Assembly: GCF_018691265.1 (NCBI RefSeq)
Contig: NW_024881278.1
Location: 8,866,001 to 8,930,000 of the forward strand
From: Tyto alba
Taxonomy: Eukaryota; Chordata; Aves; Strigiformes; Tytonidae
Direction of reading: 5' to 3'
DNA: 64,000 nucleotides
Both the position numbers and the translations under genes were made by a program. Of this stretch, positions 54,401 to 61,400 are shown piece after piece. The first letter of the stretch is position 1; each line of letters opens with the position of its first letter. The notes beneath the pieces were generated by a model that saw nothing but the letters and a program-made list of their open reading frames with translations, had not been told where the DNA came from and ran no database searches.

Positions 54401-55453
54401 GAGTTGTGGTATAAGCTTGCAAAGGTATTGTATATGATGCTTACATCTAATGATAATTATTTTTCTTTCGTGTTAAGAATTATTATTAAATTTGATTTAG
54501 TATTAACATCTGGAACATAAGCGTGAGTTTTGGAGGATTCCGTCACAAAGAAAGCTAATCTTGTTTGATTTCCAGTAGGTATCCTCAATAGATAATGTTC
54601 CTGTTTAGTGACAAGAGAATTTAGAATAGTGAATTTAAATGGGGTGATGAAACAGTAATAAAAATAATAGAGGTATAGAATAGAATACTGCATATGTTGG
54701 TATTCAGTGTAAAAGCCCATGGTATGACCTAAAATGGTAATATTTGCTAAGACCATGGGGAAGCGCTATAGAACAAGCTTTCCTGGTAGTTTTGGCTTAA
54801 GTGGGAACTCTGTATAGCACAGAGTGTAGTGCCTTAATGTACGTAAAATTAAATTAAAAAGTAATAACATGAACTAAAGAATACTAATGAAGTAAGCTAT
54901 TAGTTTTAATAACTCTCTTCTTTTAAAAACGTTAGATACGGGACAACCTTGCTATAAGTGTGGACAATCAGTCTACTCCCTCTCCTCCTGTCTTAATTCC
55001 CCCTCTCAGAATATTTGCATCATGGTTATTCAAGGTAAGTTATTTCTAAAATTTTCACACATTAATATTTTCTTCTATATCAGTACTAAATTTGTGTATG
55101 TTTGGTTGTGTTATTTCTAGTTTGTACAGTCACAGCTGGTGAAGATGGCAAATACCCTCCAAAGGCTATTTGGACTTGAATATATTTTAATAAATACATG
55201 GAACAGAATTGCTTTATGGAAAATCCGCTGAAGATGGTTTTACGTTAGGTGGCTACTAGGAAAAAAAGTAATAATACAAGGTTTTTGCTCTTTTCAGGCA
55301 ACCACCCTGCCAAATGAATATAAGGAAGGCAAACTTCAGGCATACAGGCTAATCTGTGCTATGATGACTAGGCGTCAAGATGTTTTGCCAAATTCTGATT
55401 TCCTGCTTCATTTTTATTTTGTGATGCACCTTGGCTTAACAAGTGAAGACCAG
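5591..55453 (+). CDS. RALGAPA2: RALGAPA2, exons 1-23 of the Ral GTPase-activating protein alpha-2 subunit (3' part outside window)
   Basis: Spliced gene; the 23 exons listed below join into 3129 coding nucleotides (1043 codons) with no stop and matching phases at every junction. RALGAPA2 is the alpha subunit of a heterodimer with RALGAPB. The complex stimulates GTP hydrolysis by RalA and RalB in the cytoplasm and is restrained by Akt phosphorylation and 14-3-3 binding, linking insulin/PI3K signalling to exocytosis. The C-terminal GAP domain is not in the window. The part seen is the long helical N-terminal region, a Ser-rich regulatory linker (about residues 460-890) and the start of the conserved middle region (from about residue 894). 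The start at 5591 is chosen because [10 protein letters not shown] matches the vertebrate N terminus; the context has G at -3. Block-by-block similarity favours RALGAPA2 over RALGAPA1. Identification is from remembered family sequences, not a search. Confidence 0.95.
6440..6469. repeat. Poly-T run (30 nt)
   Basis: An uninterrupted run of 30 T in intron 1. It could be the remnant of a poly-A tail inserted in antisense, but no retrotransposed body is recognisable beside it. Its length is likely to vary between individuals and to be error-prone in sequencing. Confidence 0.9.
11639..11735. repeat. T/G-rich low-complexity tract
   Basis: About 95 bp of ttttg, tgtg and ggtt strings ending in a long T run. 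The complementary strand reads as A-rich with cccaaa/ccaacc strings, the same flavour as the A/C-rich tract at 60451-60520. Confidence 0.8.
12660..12970. promoter_or_regulatory. Intronic CpG-rich island (possible alternative promoter)
   Basis: About 300 bp of GC-rich, CpG-dense DNA isolated in AT-rich intron 1. It contains ccgccggcgcggcgggcggc-type strings at 12738-12753, a donor-like gtaagc at 12704, and at its right border an ATG in favourable context (12959, agaaatggcg). That ATG opens a short frame beginning [11 protein letters not shown] and ending at 13171; I recognise no family in it. A weak alternative first exon of RALGAPA2 or an unrelated transcript is possible. No splice path into exon 2 in the coding frame is proven. 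Confidence 0.4.
14515..14625 (+). CDS. RALGAPA2: RALGAPA2 exon 2, residues 36-72
   Basis: Phase 1 in and out. Encodes a stretch containing [12 protein letters not shown] and I-Y-F-I-F-Y-E-N-F, strongly conserved in the family. Acceptor ttctttcag, donor gtaagt. The 673-bp intron 2 that follows shows nothing else. Confidence 0.97.
15299..15348 (+). CDS. RALGAPA2: RALGAPA2 exon 3, residues 73-89
   Basis: A 50-bp exon, phase 1 in and phase 0 out, encoding [15 protein letters not shown]. Acceptor ttcgcag, donor gtaagt. It lacks one Asn relative to the human sequence as I recall it (G-N-K instead of G-N-N-K). Confidence 0.95.
15349..26307 (+). other. RALGAPA2: Intron 3 (11.0 kb, the longest complete one)
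   Basis: AT-rich throughout. Contains a CT then T tract (about 15759-15786), a short (TA)n tract near 22757-22772, an antisense chain of open frames at 21165-21811 (listed separately), and a stretch at about 17160-17900 rich in TAATTA-like and ATGCAT-like strings that could be a conserved regulatory element. Several open frames of 60-138 codons are present but have no splice context or family likeness. Confidence 0.8.
21165..21811 (-). other. Chain of antisense open frames, possible decayed retrocopy
   Basis: Three overlapping - strand frames (21536-21811, 21373-21588 and 21165-21410) run on from one another in different phases over 650 bp, and the - strand text ends near an aataaa string (about 21176-21171). 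This pattern would fit a frameshifted processed gene copy. I cannot name a parent, and there is no poly-A tail or clear target-site duplication. Chance in AT-rich DNA remains likely. Confidence 0.15.
26308..26365 (+). CDS. RALGAPA2: RALGAPA2 exon 4, residues 90-108
   Basis: Phase 0 in, phase 1 out. Encodes [19 protein letters not shown]. Acceptor tttcctgcag, donor gtaaga. The Tyr-Arg-Trp-His block is close to the RALGAPA2 form. Confidence 0.96.
26366..29336 (+). other. RALGAPA2: Intron 4 (3.0 kb)
   Basis: AT-rich, with a run of 19 A at 29248-29266. No exon, RNA gene or mobile element recognised; minus-strand open frames at 27329-27652 look like chance. Confidence 0.8.
29337..29380 (+). CDS. 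RALGAPA2: RALGAPA2 exon 5, residues 109-123
   Basis: The shortest exon (44 bp), phase 1 in, phase 0 out. Encodes [15 protein letters not shown], nearly invariant between the two alpha subunits. The donor is gtattt, which is weak beyond the GT. Intron 5 (910 bp) shows nothing else. Confidence 0.95.
30291..30465 (+). CDS. RALGAPA2: RALGAPA2 exon 6, residues 124-181
   Basis: Phase 0 in, phase 1 out. Encodes [17 protein letters not shown] then a Cys-containing block with F-A-C-L-V-P-G-F-P. Acceptor cccttgtag, donor gtgagt. Intron 6 (559 bp) contains a T-run but nothing else. Confidence 0.97.
31025..31140 (+). CDS. RALGAPA2: RALGAPA2 exon 7, residues 182-220
   Basis: Phase 1 in, phase 0 out. Encodes [11 protein letters not shown], then [11 protein letters not shown] and L-L-L-K-Y-M-V-I-Q. 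The S-G-E-K-I-A-E-D block separates RALGAPA2 from RALGAPA1. The donor is gtgcgg, unusual after the GT. Confidence 0.96.
31141..33421 (+). other. RALGAPA2: Intron 7 (2.3 kb)
   Basis: AT-rich, with a run of 19 A at 32531-32549 and an aaat-type tract near 32340. A 153-bp piece at 32980-33132 has a good pyrimidine tract and cag before it and a strong donor (cag then gtaaga) after it, but is discussed as a finding because its open frame does not match the flanking phase. Confidence 0.75.
33422..33560 (+). CDS. RALGAPA2: RALGAPA2 exon 8, residues 221-266
   Basis: Phase 0 in, phase 1 out. Encodes [11 protein letters not shown] then [16 protein letters not shown]. The acceptor is atgacaaag, with A at -3 and a short pyrimidine tract upstream. 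Donor gtaagt. Confidence 0.96.
33561..34848 (+). other. RALGAPA2: Intron 8 (1.3 kb)
   Basis: AT-rich, CT-rich towards its 3' half. Nothing recognised other than the splice signals. Confidence 0.8.
34849..35048 (+). CDS. RALGAPA2: RALGAPA2 exon 9, residues 267-333
   Basis: Phase 1 in, phase 0 out. Encodes [12 protein letters not shown] then [17 protein letters not shown] and [10 protein letters not shown]. The A-A-R-V-V-F-I-K-W block fits RALGAPA2 rather than RALGAPA1. Confidence 0.97.
35049..36639 (+). other. RALGAPA2: Intron 9 (1.6 kb)
   Basis: No element recognised. Short open frames on both strands (for example 35679-36017 on the + strand) lack splice context. Confidence 0.8.
36640..36870 (+). 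CDS. RALGAPA2: RALGAPA2 exon 10, residues 334-410
   Basis: Phase 0 in and out. The first 25 codons are a variable linker; then [23 protein letters not shown], a basophilic Ser-rich block, and [15 protein letters not shown]. Because the length is divisible by three and both phases are 0, skipping it would keep frame. Confidence 0.97.
36871..39000 (+). other. RALGAPA2: Intron 10 (2.1 kb)
   Basis: AT-rich, with a short ac/at-rich stretch just before the acceptor (about 38925-38980). Nothing else recognised. Confidence 0.8.
39001..39166 (+). CDS. RALGAPA2: RALGAPA2 exon 11, residues 411-465
   Basis: Phase 0 in, phase 1 out. Encodes [10 protein letters not shown] then [13 protein letters not shown] and [10 protein letters not shown]. 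The acidic tail is variable in the family. Donor gtaaac. Intron 11 (896 bp) shows nothing else. Confidence 0.97.
40063..40181 (+). CDS. RALGAPA2: RALGAPA2 exon 12, residues 466-505, carries first Akt-type site
   Basis: Phase 1 in, phase 0 out. Encodes [16 protein letters not shown]. The R-T-Y-S motif puts Ser at residue 478, equivalent to Ser486 of the mammalian protein, a reported Akt site. Donor gtgtgg. Intron 12 (574 bp) shows nothing else. Confidence 0.96.
40756..40904 (+). CDS. RALGAPA2: RALGAPA2 exon 13, residues 506-554
   Basis: Phase 0 in, phase 2 out (Trp codon split). Encodes [15 protein letters not shown] then [12 protein letters not shown] and F-R-R-M-I-M-E-L. Acceptor cttgaag is weak at -3. 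Intron 13 (429 bp) shows nothing else. Confidence 0.97.
41334..41445 (+). CDS. RALGAPA2: RALGAPA2 exon 14, residues 555-592
   Basis: Phase 2 in, phase 0 out. Completes the Trp codon, then [18 protein letters not shown] and [10 protein letters not shown]. Acceptor gaaccag, donor gtgagt. Confidence 0.97.
41446..42223 (+). other. RALGAPA2: Intron 14 (0.8 kb)
   Basis: Contains a perfect tandem pair of the 13-mer aatatctatgcat at 42076-42101. Nothing else recognised. Confidence 0.8.
42076..42101. repeat. 13-bp direct tandem duplication
   Basis: Two adjacent perfect copies of aatatctatgcat (42076-42088 and 42089-42101). Each ends in the palindrome atgcat. Probably a replication-slippage product. 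Confidence 0.9.
42224..42461 (+). CDS. RALGAPA2: RALGAPA2 exon 15, residues 593-671
   Basis: Phase 0 in, phase 1 out. Encodes [11 protein letters not shown] then [15 protein letters not shown], then [20 protein letters not shown] and a Lys-rich end ([11 protein letters not shown]). Acceptor cttcgag, donor gttagt. Intron 15 (539 bp) shows nothing else. Confidence 0.98.
43001..43165 (+). CDS. RALGAPA2: RALGAPA2 exon 16, residues 672-726, carries two Akt-type sites
   Basis: Phase 1 in and out. Encodes [13 protein letters not shown] then [23 protein letters not shown] gives Ser688 (mammalian Ser696) and R-F-R-S-A-T gives Thr707 (mammalian Thr715, the main Akt and 14-3-3 site). Donor gttaga. Confidence 0.98.
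43166..45953 (+). other. RALGAPA2: Intron 16, part before the candidate cassette exon
   Basis: AT-rich. Holds a 20-bp imperfect tandem duplication at 45312-45351. Minus-strand open frames around 44599-45304 overlap each other in three phases and look like chance. Confidence 0.75.
45312..45351. repeat. 20-bp tandem duplication, two copies
   Basis: The unit atcagggtgtaaggagcttc at 45312-45331 is repeated at 45332-45351 with a single g-to-a difference. Likely a recent slippage or short duplication event. Confidence 0.9.
45954..46094 (+). CDS. RALGAPA2: Candidate RALGAPA2 cassette exon 16a (47 codons, phase 1-1)
   Basis: A 141-bp piece bounded by a pyrimidine-rich acceptor (tttattttttcctggaag) and a donor (tcag then gtactg). 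Entering in phase 1 from exon 16 it reads without a stop and leaves in phase 1 into exon 17, so it can be included or skipped without changing frame. The peptide starts [15 protein letters not shown] and ends S-C-S-H-R-L-S. R-S-Q-S is a basophilic (Akt/PKA/AMPK-type) motif placed just after the Thr707 cluster; Ser would be residue 732 in that isoform. Human RALGAPA2 as I remember it runs straight from exon 16 to the equivalent of exon 17, so inclusion would be alternative. The -3 A of the acceptor is a weakness. Not proven as an exon. Confidence 0.5.
46095..48902 (+). other. RALGAPA2: Intron 16, part after the candidate cassette exon
   Basis: AT-rich with CT-rich stretches (about 48480-48520 and 48655-48720). 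No other exon or repeat recognised; open frames such as 47930-48253 on the - strand lack support. Confidence 0.75.
48903..49040 (+). CDS. RALGAPA2: RALGAPA2 exon 17, residues 727-772
   Basis: Phase 1 in and out. Encodes [11 protein letters not shown], a variable linker, then [11 protein letters not shown], the R-S-S-S-T-S-D-I block shared by both alpha subunits. Acceptor aaatcaacag has almost no pyrimidine tract, so its recognition may be weak. Symmetric phases make it skippable. Intron 17 (520 bp) shows nothing else. Confidence 0.93.
49561..49658 (+). CDS. RALGAPA2: RALGAPA2 exon 18, residues 773-805
   Basis: Phase 1 in, phase 0 out. A Ser/Lys-rich, poorly conserved linker: [11 protein letters not shown] then S-V-Q-E-N-K-G and [13 protein letters not shown] and the E-H-E end match the human order. 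Acceptor tttctag, donor gtaagg. Confidence 0.92.
49659..51642 (+). other. RALGAPA2: Intron 18 (2.0 kb)
   Basis: AT-rich. A small piece at 50939-51009 has acceptor-like (ttcag) and donor-like (gag then gtaagg) ends but a length of 71 bp that would break the frame. Nothing else recognised. Confidence 0.75.
51643..51733 (+). CDS. RALGAPA2: RALGAPA2 exon 19, residues 806-835
   Basis: Phase 0 in, phase 1 out. Encodes [15 protein letters not shown] then Y-R-E-R-E-K. R-R-S-S-S is another basophilic Ser cluster. Acceptor ttttttctgaag, donor gtgagt. Intron 19 is only 160 bp. Confidence 0.96.
51894..52067 (+). CDS. RALGAPA2: RALGAPA2 exon 20, residues 836-893
   Basis: Phase 1 in and out. An acidic, fast-evolving linker ([15 protein letters not shown]) ending in the conserved [14 protein letters not shown]. 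Acceptor tgctttag, donor gtattg. Symmetric phases make it skippable. Confidence 0.95.
52068..54230 (+). other. RALGAPA2: Intron 20 (2.2 kb)
   Basis: AT-rich with one small GC-richer spot (about 53505-53535, gcgctgcagcgagccgcgcc). No exon or element recognised. Confidence 0.8.
54231..54424 (+). CDS. RALGAPA2: RALGAPA2 exon 21, residues 894-958
   Basis: Phase 1 in, phase 0 out. Start of the conserved middle region: [20 protein letters not shown] then [15 protein letters not shown] and [20 protein letters not shown] is RALGAPA2-type. Donor gtattg. Intron 21 (511 bp) shows nothing else. Confidence 0.98.
54936..55034 (+). CDS. RALGAPA2: RALGAPA2 exon 22, residues 959-991
   Basis: Phase 0 in and out. 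Encodes I-R-D-N-L-A-I-S then [20 protein letters not shown]. Acceptor acgttag has a short upstream pyrimidine tract. Donor gtaagt. Intron 22 is 263 bp. Confidence 0.98.
55298..55453 (+). CDS. RALGAPA2: RALGAPA2 exon 23, residues 992-1043 (last exon seen)
   Basis: Phase 0 in and out. Encodes [16 protein letters not shown] then [15 protein letters not shown] and H-L-G-L-T-S-E-D-Q. The human protein continues with D-V-L-N-T-I-I-R-H-C, which is not found in the remaining window, so splicing must occur at the gtacaa donor here. That donor is weak after GTA, and the frame stays open for another 52 codons past it. Confidence 0.97.
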
Positions 55454-58400
55454 GTACAAGCTTTGCTTGATAAAATAATTGATTTATTACTGTGTGCTGA
55501 TGGAAGTGTCTGTGTTTTCATATTTGAACATCTGAAGCCAAAAGGAAGCAATGCGTTGCAACAGTTGTTGTATGAAATGAATCCAGTCTGTACTTCTCTT
55601 CAGATTAGGTAGTCCTAACTTTTCTCACTGCTCTCCCACTTATAAATTTTTAAACAACAACGACTTATTTGTGGCTTACTGTCACAACTGCATCACAGAT
55701 GCTTGTTGATGTTTCTTTCTCAGTTTCCTGCCATTTCTGAGGAATAATCTCACTGATGAGTTTCTGTCCATCTGCATTGCATGGTTAGAAGCTGGGTCAA
55801 GCTGGTCATGTTAAAAATGTTCAAAGACCTAGTCGGTATTAAGTCTTGAGCTACACTGTGTGCTTGACCAGTACGTTCAACCTTGGGCTCTGCCAAAGCG
55901 GGAGCCTTGTGTCTCCAACGGCCGTACCGCGGTCCTGTACGAACTGTGATGCCCTGAAGTCAGTGCTGCCAGAGGAGCTGCTGGACTTGGTCTGTTGTTC
56001 ACATGATTTACAACTTCAGGGAGACAGCGGTTACTTCCAGCTCATGTTACTGATGTTTTTACCTTCTATCACGAGATAAAATGTTAGACATGATCTTGAG
56101 CAAAGGAGGGGCTGCGAAGAGCTTTATGTTAATTTATGAGCAGTGTCTGCTCTCAGCCTGACCCTCTGAATGCCCTATGTCATTGCTTGGAAGGACATCC
56201 TCAAAAATTTGAATTAATGTTGTCCTCTCCAGACTCTTCCCCTTCAAGATTTAGTCCTTCAGGGGACGTTTGAAACTGTCATATGTGTTCTTTTTAACTG
56301 GTGCAAAGGGGACAGAAGGGAGAACTGAGACAGAATGTTACCTTTTCACTGTAACCAGGAGGTGCTGCCAAAACATTCTGTTTATGTGGATAAATGTTAT
56401 TTCTAGGTCCCTGTGTGCTGGGTTGGCCTAATTAATAAAGTATTCTGTGGGAGATAAGGAAAATACTTAATCTGTTGAGATGTAAGATTACTGGGCCACA
56501 GAAACAGCTAAATACTCATAAAAACTGTAAGAAATACTCTTCAGACAAAATACAGAATATCTGAAAATACTGGCATGTTTATATAGCTGTAGGACTGAGT
56601 TTTCTTCCCTCAAATAAATAGTCCAGAGCTGTGCTGGGGATGCCAGCAGAGGGCACACAGACCCCTTCAAAAATCCTGTAGTAGTCGCTTCTGCTGCTTC
56701 CGAGTTATTTCTGGGGCCTTTATTAAGCTCCCAGGAAGAGAACTGCACAGATTTGGTTATTTCTGAGATGAAAGAGAGAAATAATAAATTGTTACCAGGC
56801 TCTTGCCCTCTGAATCTCAGTTCCCCTCCTGAAAAGTTAGAGCATTTGGAAAATCTTCCTTTTATTAGATAACAGGGGAAAAAAGTGAATAGAAAGGGTT
56901 TTTTTTCTGGAAAAGACCTGAGAGTCCTGTCTGCTGCTGAAACTTAGAAAAAAACATAAACATCTGCCATTTATAAAGCACAAATGGGGAAAAATAAAAG
57001 TGTAGTGAGAACTCCCATTTTTGCCACTCTCAATATGTTACCTGAGAATAATGAAGAGCTCGTTATCCTTTCATTTCACTGATGCCATTTAGATTTCAGA
57101 CAGTTATGTACTGCTTGGCATAGAGTAACTTCATTCCCCTACAAAGGGACTGTGTGATAACATCCACTATGATCAGACTCCCTAAATTTTAAAAGCCACA
57201 CAGCATTAAATCCTCTCACATGAAACACACAACTCAAGGCTTTAAAGCCTGATGTAGACCAGATTAAAAAAAAAAAAAAAATCACTTTTTTTTCAAATAT
57301 CAAAGACCCTTAAATCAGTATAGCAGCTACTGCCAACACAGGGCCATAGGGATGGAAAATATAAGTAATTTTAAGACTTAAGTTGTTTTCATCTACACAT
57401 TGCCATGAAATGGCCAGATTGTCAGAGGTGCTCAGCTGGCAACAGTTCCTTTTTTTGAATCTAAAGGGTGCTCTGTTTTTTGAAATATGACCACTTCCTG
57501 GAGAACCAAGTCCTGCATAGAAGCTGTGAGATTTTTAAAATGTGGAGTTGGTTGTTGTTGAGCTGTGTTTTACCCTGTTTATTGTGTTTTGGTGTTAATA
57601 ACAGTTCCATGGATTTTAATCTTCCTGCTGCTGCGCACGCTGGATTTCACCCCTAGTGCAGAGTTAAAATCCAGAAGTTAAAGGTGATGAAGACTGTGTA
57701 CCGAAGGCAGGCCCCACATTGCGCTTCATTCCAGGGTTTCCCAGATACTTTGCCTGCTGCTGCTGCTCTTTTGTTCTAACTTGCCTCACTCAGTTTTGCT
57801 TTTTCTGCCTCTTGGTGGTACACTCGACCACAAGTTTTCTCACGTGTTACTGTCCTTCCAGTTCTGCTTTCCTTAGCTGTGGAACCGGCTGAGGCATCAA
57901 CTCATGGTGCTTTGGAGCTTGGATTCTCATGCAGCGTGTTGATATGAAGCACGGTCCTTATAGCTATTTCTGTGTTTCCAGTACTATTGCCGTCAAGATG
58001 TTGAGACTAGTCAGACACTTCGTATGCTGAGGGTAACTACAAATGCAGGAATGCATTGTATGAGGCAGAAGCACCTCTTCTTGATACATAAAGCCTGTGT
58101 TGCAAAGCACTTTGCTGTCATAGGGTCTCACAGCTTCCTGTAAGAAACAGGTTGACGTACAATGACGGTGACATGGTACCGGTACACTCGTTTTGTGATT
58201 TTTGTACTTCTCAGTGATTTTTGGTATATGCTCTTACCTGATAAGCTACTTACAAGAGAGGGTGTGATATTGTGGGGCACAAGGATCACTGGAACATGGA
58301 TCCTGGTTCTTCGTAGCACTGCAGAATCTCTCCCCACCACACCATGGTTTCTAGGATTCAAGTTACTACATACCAAAGTAAACGTTGGCGCAGATTTTTT

Positions 58401-61400
58401 TAAGCACGGATTGTTTCTGTTCACTAAGCACAAGCATGAATTTTTCTCTCTTCAGGAACATTAACAGGAAAAAGGGGCAGGGGGGGTCTTATGGAGGAAT
58501 TTTACTTCTGTATGTATGACTAGCGCAATTTTAAAATTTATGGGGGGAAGCAACAGGGAGGTAGACCAAGTCCAGGAAATCATGCTGGCTACTTTAGAAG
58601 GGCTTTTTAGGTGGCTACGTAATTTTAAAAAACTAATCAGAAATCTCTTTAACCTGAATGTGATTATCAGTATTTTAGCATCAAAATGTTTCTTTTTGAA
58701 ATACATTTATCTTTCCACTCGTCCCTTAAGGATACGAGTATACAAAATTTCTGCTGTAATGTGTAGATTTTGGTGTTGATAGAAAGACAAAATACTACAT
58801 TTCTGAATATGGTTATAAATTAATACAGTATTATTCCCAGCAAGTGCAACCTAACTTTGCAGACTTTTCTCCTGGAGTATATAAAAGAGCAATGTGAGGG
58901 TGTATTTTATAGAAGACTCCCATGGCACTCTGAGTTCAAGATGTAGCAATTAGCTTAGCAGATGAGAAAGGAGATAGCGAGGTAATGAGCTGCATCTAAT
59001 TTGCCCATGTGGAAGTGTCTTAACAACAAACATCTCTGAAGAAGTGAACAATTCTCTGCAAGAATTGCATCACCTTTTCAGGTGGGAGAAGTCACTGCGG
59101 AGACGGCAGTACGGAGTGAGTCGCGGTCTGGCGTTGTAATTGCTTCCAGCTTGTGAAAGGGGCCTGAGGTCAGGGGGCAAGTGACCGTCTGCGGGATGGC
59201 AACTCTCCTCCTGTACCACTCAAGTCAGTCATCATTTTCTGGTGCTGTAGTGAGCCTGGAGTTTTTTCCTGGTGTTTTTTAGTGAATTAAGTTCACTGAG
59301 GCTCACCATTTCCCCTCCCTGACCTCCAGTGTAAAGGAAAGTGAATGTGGACGTTCATTCCATTAGTAGAGGTAGTTCACCTATGGTTGCTCAGATTCCT
59401 CATCTAGATTATGGAGAATCATGAAATGTTCTCAGGGTGTGATTTTTAGGGTGTGCCATGGGATAGCTTGTTGCAGTTTGGATAGGCATAGCCGCCTTAC
59501 ACTGCTAGGTGAGACTGGTTGAAAAAATCCCCATTCCAGCGATTGCAACTAAACATGTCCTTTGATTTGGACAATAAATACAGCTTTTTAAATTAAATCA
59601 AAGTCTAATACTGCAATGCACAAATTTTACAAATACCTGAACTGGGAAAGGAAATGCATTTTATTATTGCTACTGGTTGCATGCTCTAGCAGTAATTTTT
59701 ACTTCACGAGGTTGAAAATGTACACAAGCATCTCCTTGCTTCATAGTTTCCTTGGTTTTGCTGAAGAACAAAAGTACCAAAACACAATTGCAAAATATTA
59801 CTAACCCTAATCAGTCACTTCTCAGAAAAGCAACTGTTGAGATAATTCTGATTCCTCAGTTGTGTTACTTTTGGTATTAGAATCATCCTTCTATCTTACT
59901 GGTGTGTTTCTCCTAAAACTTGTGTGGATTTTTCTGACACTCTTATTTCTGTCTAAATTTGTACTTAGTTTGAGAAGAGAATGCAGAACAAGTTAGGTGC
60001 TTACCTTGTAGTCACACTGTAAAATAGGCAGGTTTTCATTATTTTTCAAGTTTCAAACCCCCAGCTGTTTAGTGTAATTGTTTTAGATAGAGCCCTGGTA
60101 GTAGGGTGAGACTATCATCAGTTAACGTGTTCGGTGTAACCTATTGACAACATGTGCCACCGTGGTATTGCCTGGTAGTCAGAGGTTATCTGAAAAGTGA
60201 GCTAGCCCGTTAGTTATATTCTTGACTTTTGAAGTGAGTTTTAACAAATAAGTTGTACAGTTATACTGTCTTGCCAGAGTATTTTTGGAATAGAGTGCTC
60301 ATATATATAAGAAGATATTAAGGGACATAATAAAAAGTATAGACTTCAGAAATTCTCTGTGGAAAGGACAACTAATAGACAAGGGAAGAGACTCTGTTGA
60401 TGGCATTTTCTAGTTTAGTGGTTTTAAGGGCAGAACAAACATTAAATATGGGGGGGAAAAAAAAAAACAAAAACCCAAACCGAAAAAAACAAGAAAAAAC
60501 CCAAACCAAAACAAAAAACCTCAAATCCAAATGAGTTGACAGATGTCCTTGGTGATTAAATTTCAGCACATGCAGACTGGGCTACCCACAGAACACAGCC
60601 CAGCTGTAGACAGAGAAGTTAACAGTGATGTTTTTAGCTCAATTCCTTTTAGTAGTAAAGGATGACTTAGATGAAATAATCTATCAATAAAGATGGTAAT
60701 ATACTAATGTACGTTCTGCTTGTTTTATAAGCCTTTTAATTTGTTTAAAATATACCATTGCTAATTATGGAAAGGAAGCTATACCAGTTATGTAGTAAAC
60801 TTATGTAGAAACACTGACTATAGCTCTTTGCATGAGAGATGGCTGATTTATAATACGCAGCAATTTTCAGTAGAGTTGCTACTAGAGAAGCCATAGTAAT
60901 TACCTATTTCTATTAAGGTTAATCTGAAGTTTAAAAAAAGAAAGTGCTCGTGAGCTTTTATATCTTTCTGTTAAGTTCCTATTCAATGCTGAGGAGCAGT
61001 GTACAACTTGCAGACCATTCGGCCATTAGTGCTGTTCGCTGGGATGTGTATTAGCCGGGTAGAGCATTGTCTTCTAAAGGTACAATAAATGAGCAGCTTT
61101 GCTTTTGTATGCTGTGGAATAAGTACTTCTTGCCTGGATTTCTGCCTGCTAATGTTGCACATGAGGACCCTTAGTTGTACAGCGTTTCAGAAACCATAAC
61201 GCATTTTAGATTCCTTTCCAGACTGCCATTTAAAAGAAAATAATAATAATGTAGTCTATTAAGGGTTAGAGTCCCATATTCTAGTTTCTTGTGACTTTCT
61301 TGAAATGGTTGCCATGATTTTCTACCTCTTTTAATCTCCCCCATATCTTACTTTCTGTAGAAAATTTGCCTGCATGCCCTCATTATGTGCTTTGAATGCT

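Noticed and set aside
55846..56079. Open frame on the + strand with E-E-L-L-D-L-V-C-C
   Set aside because: No resemblance to the next part of RALGAPA2 and no usable splice sites in the right phase.
58434..58464. Frame reading H-K-H-E-F-F-S-L-Q-E-H, reminiscent of the H-C-S-P-R-F-F-S-L block of the next RALGAPA2 exon
   Set aside because: Only F-F-S-L agrees, the flanking residues do not fit, and a stop follows at once.
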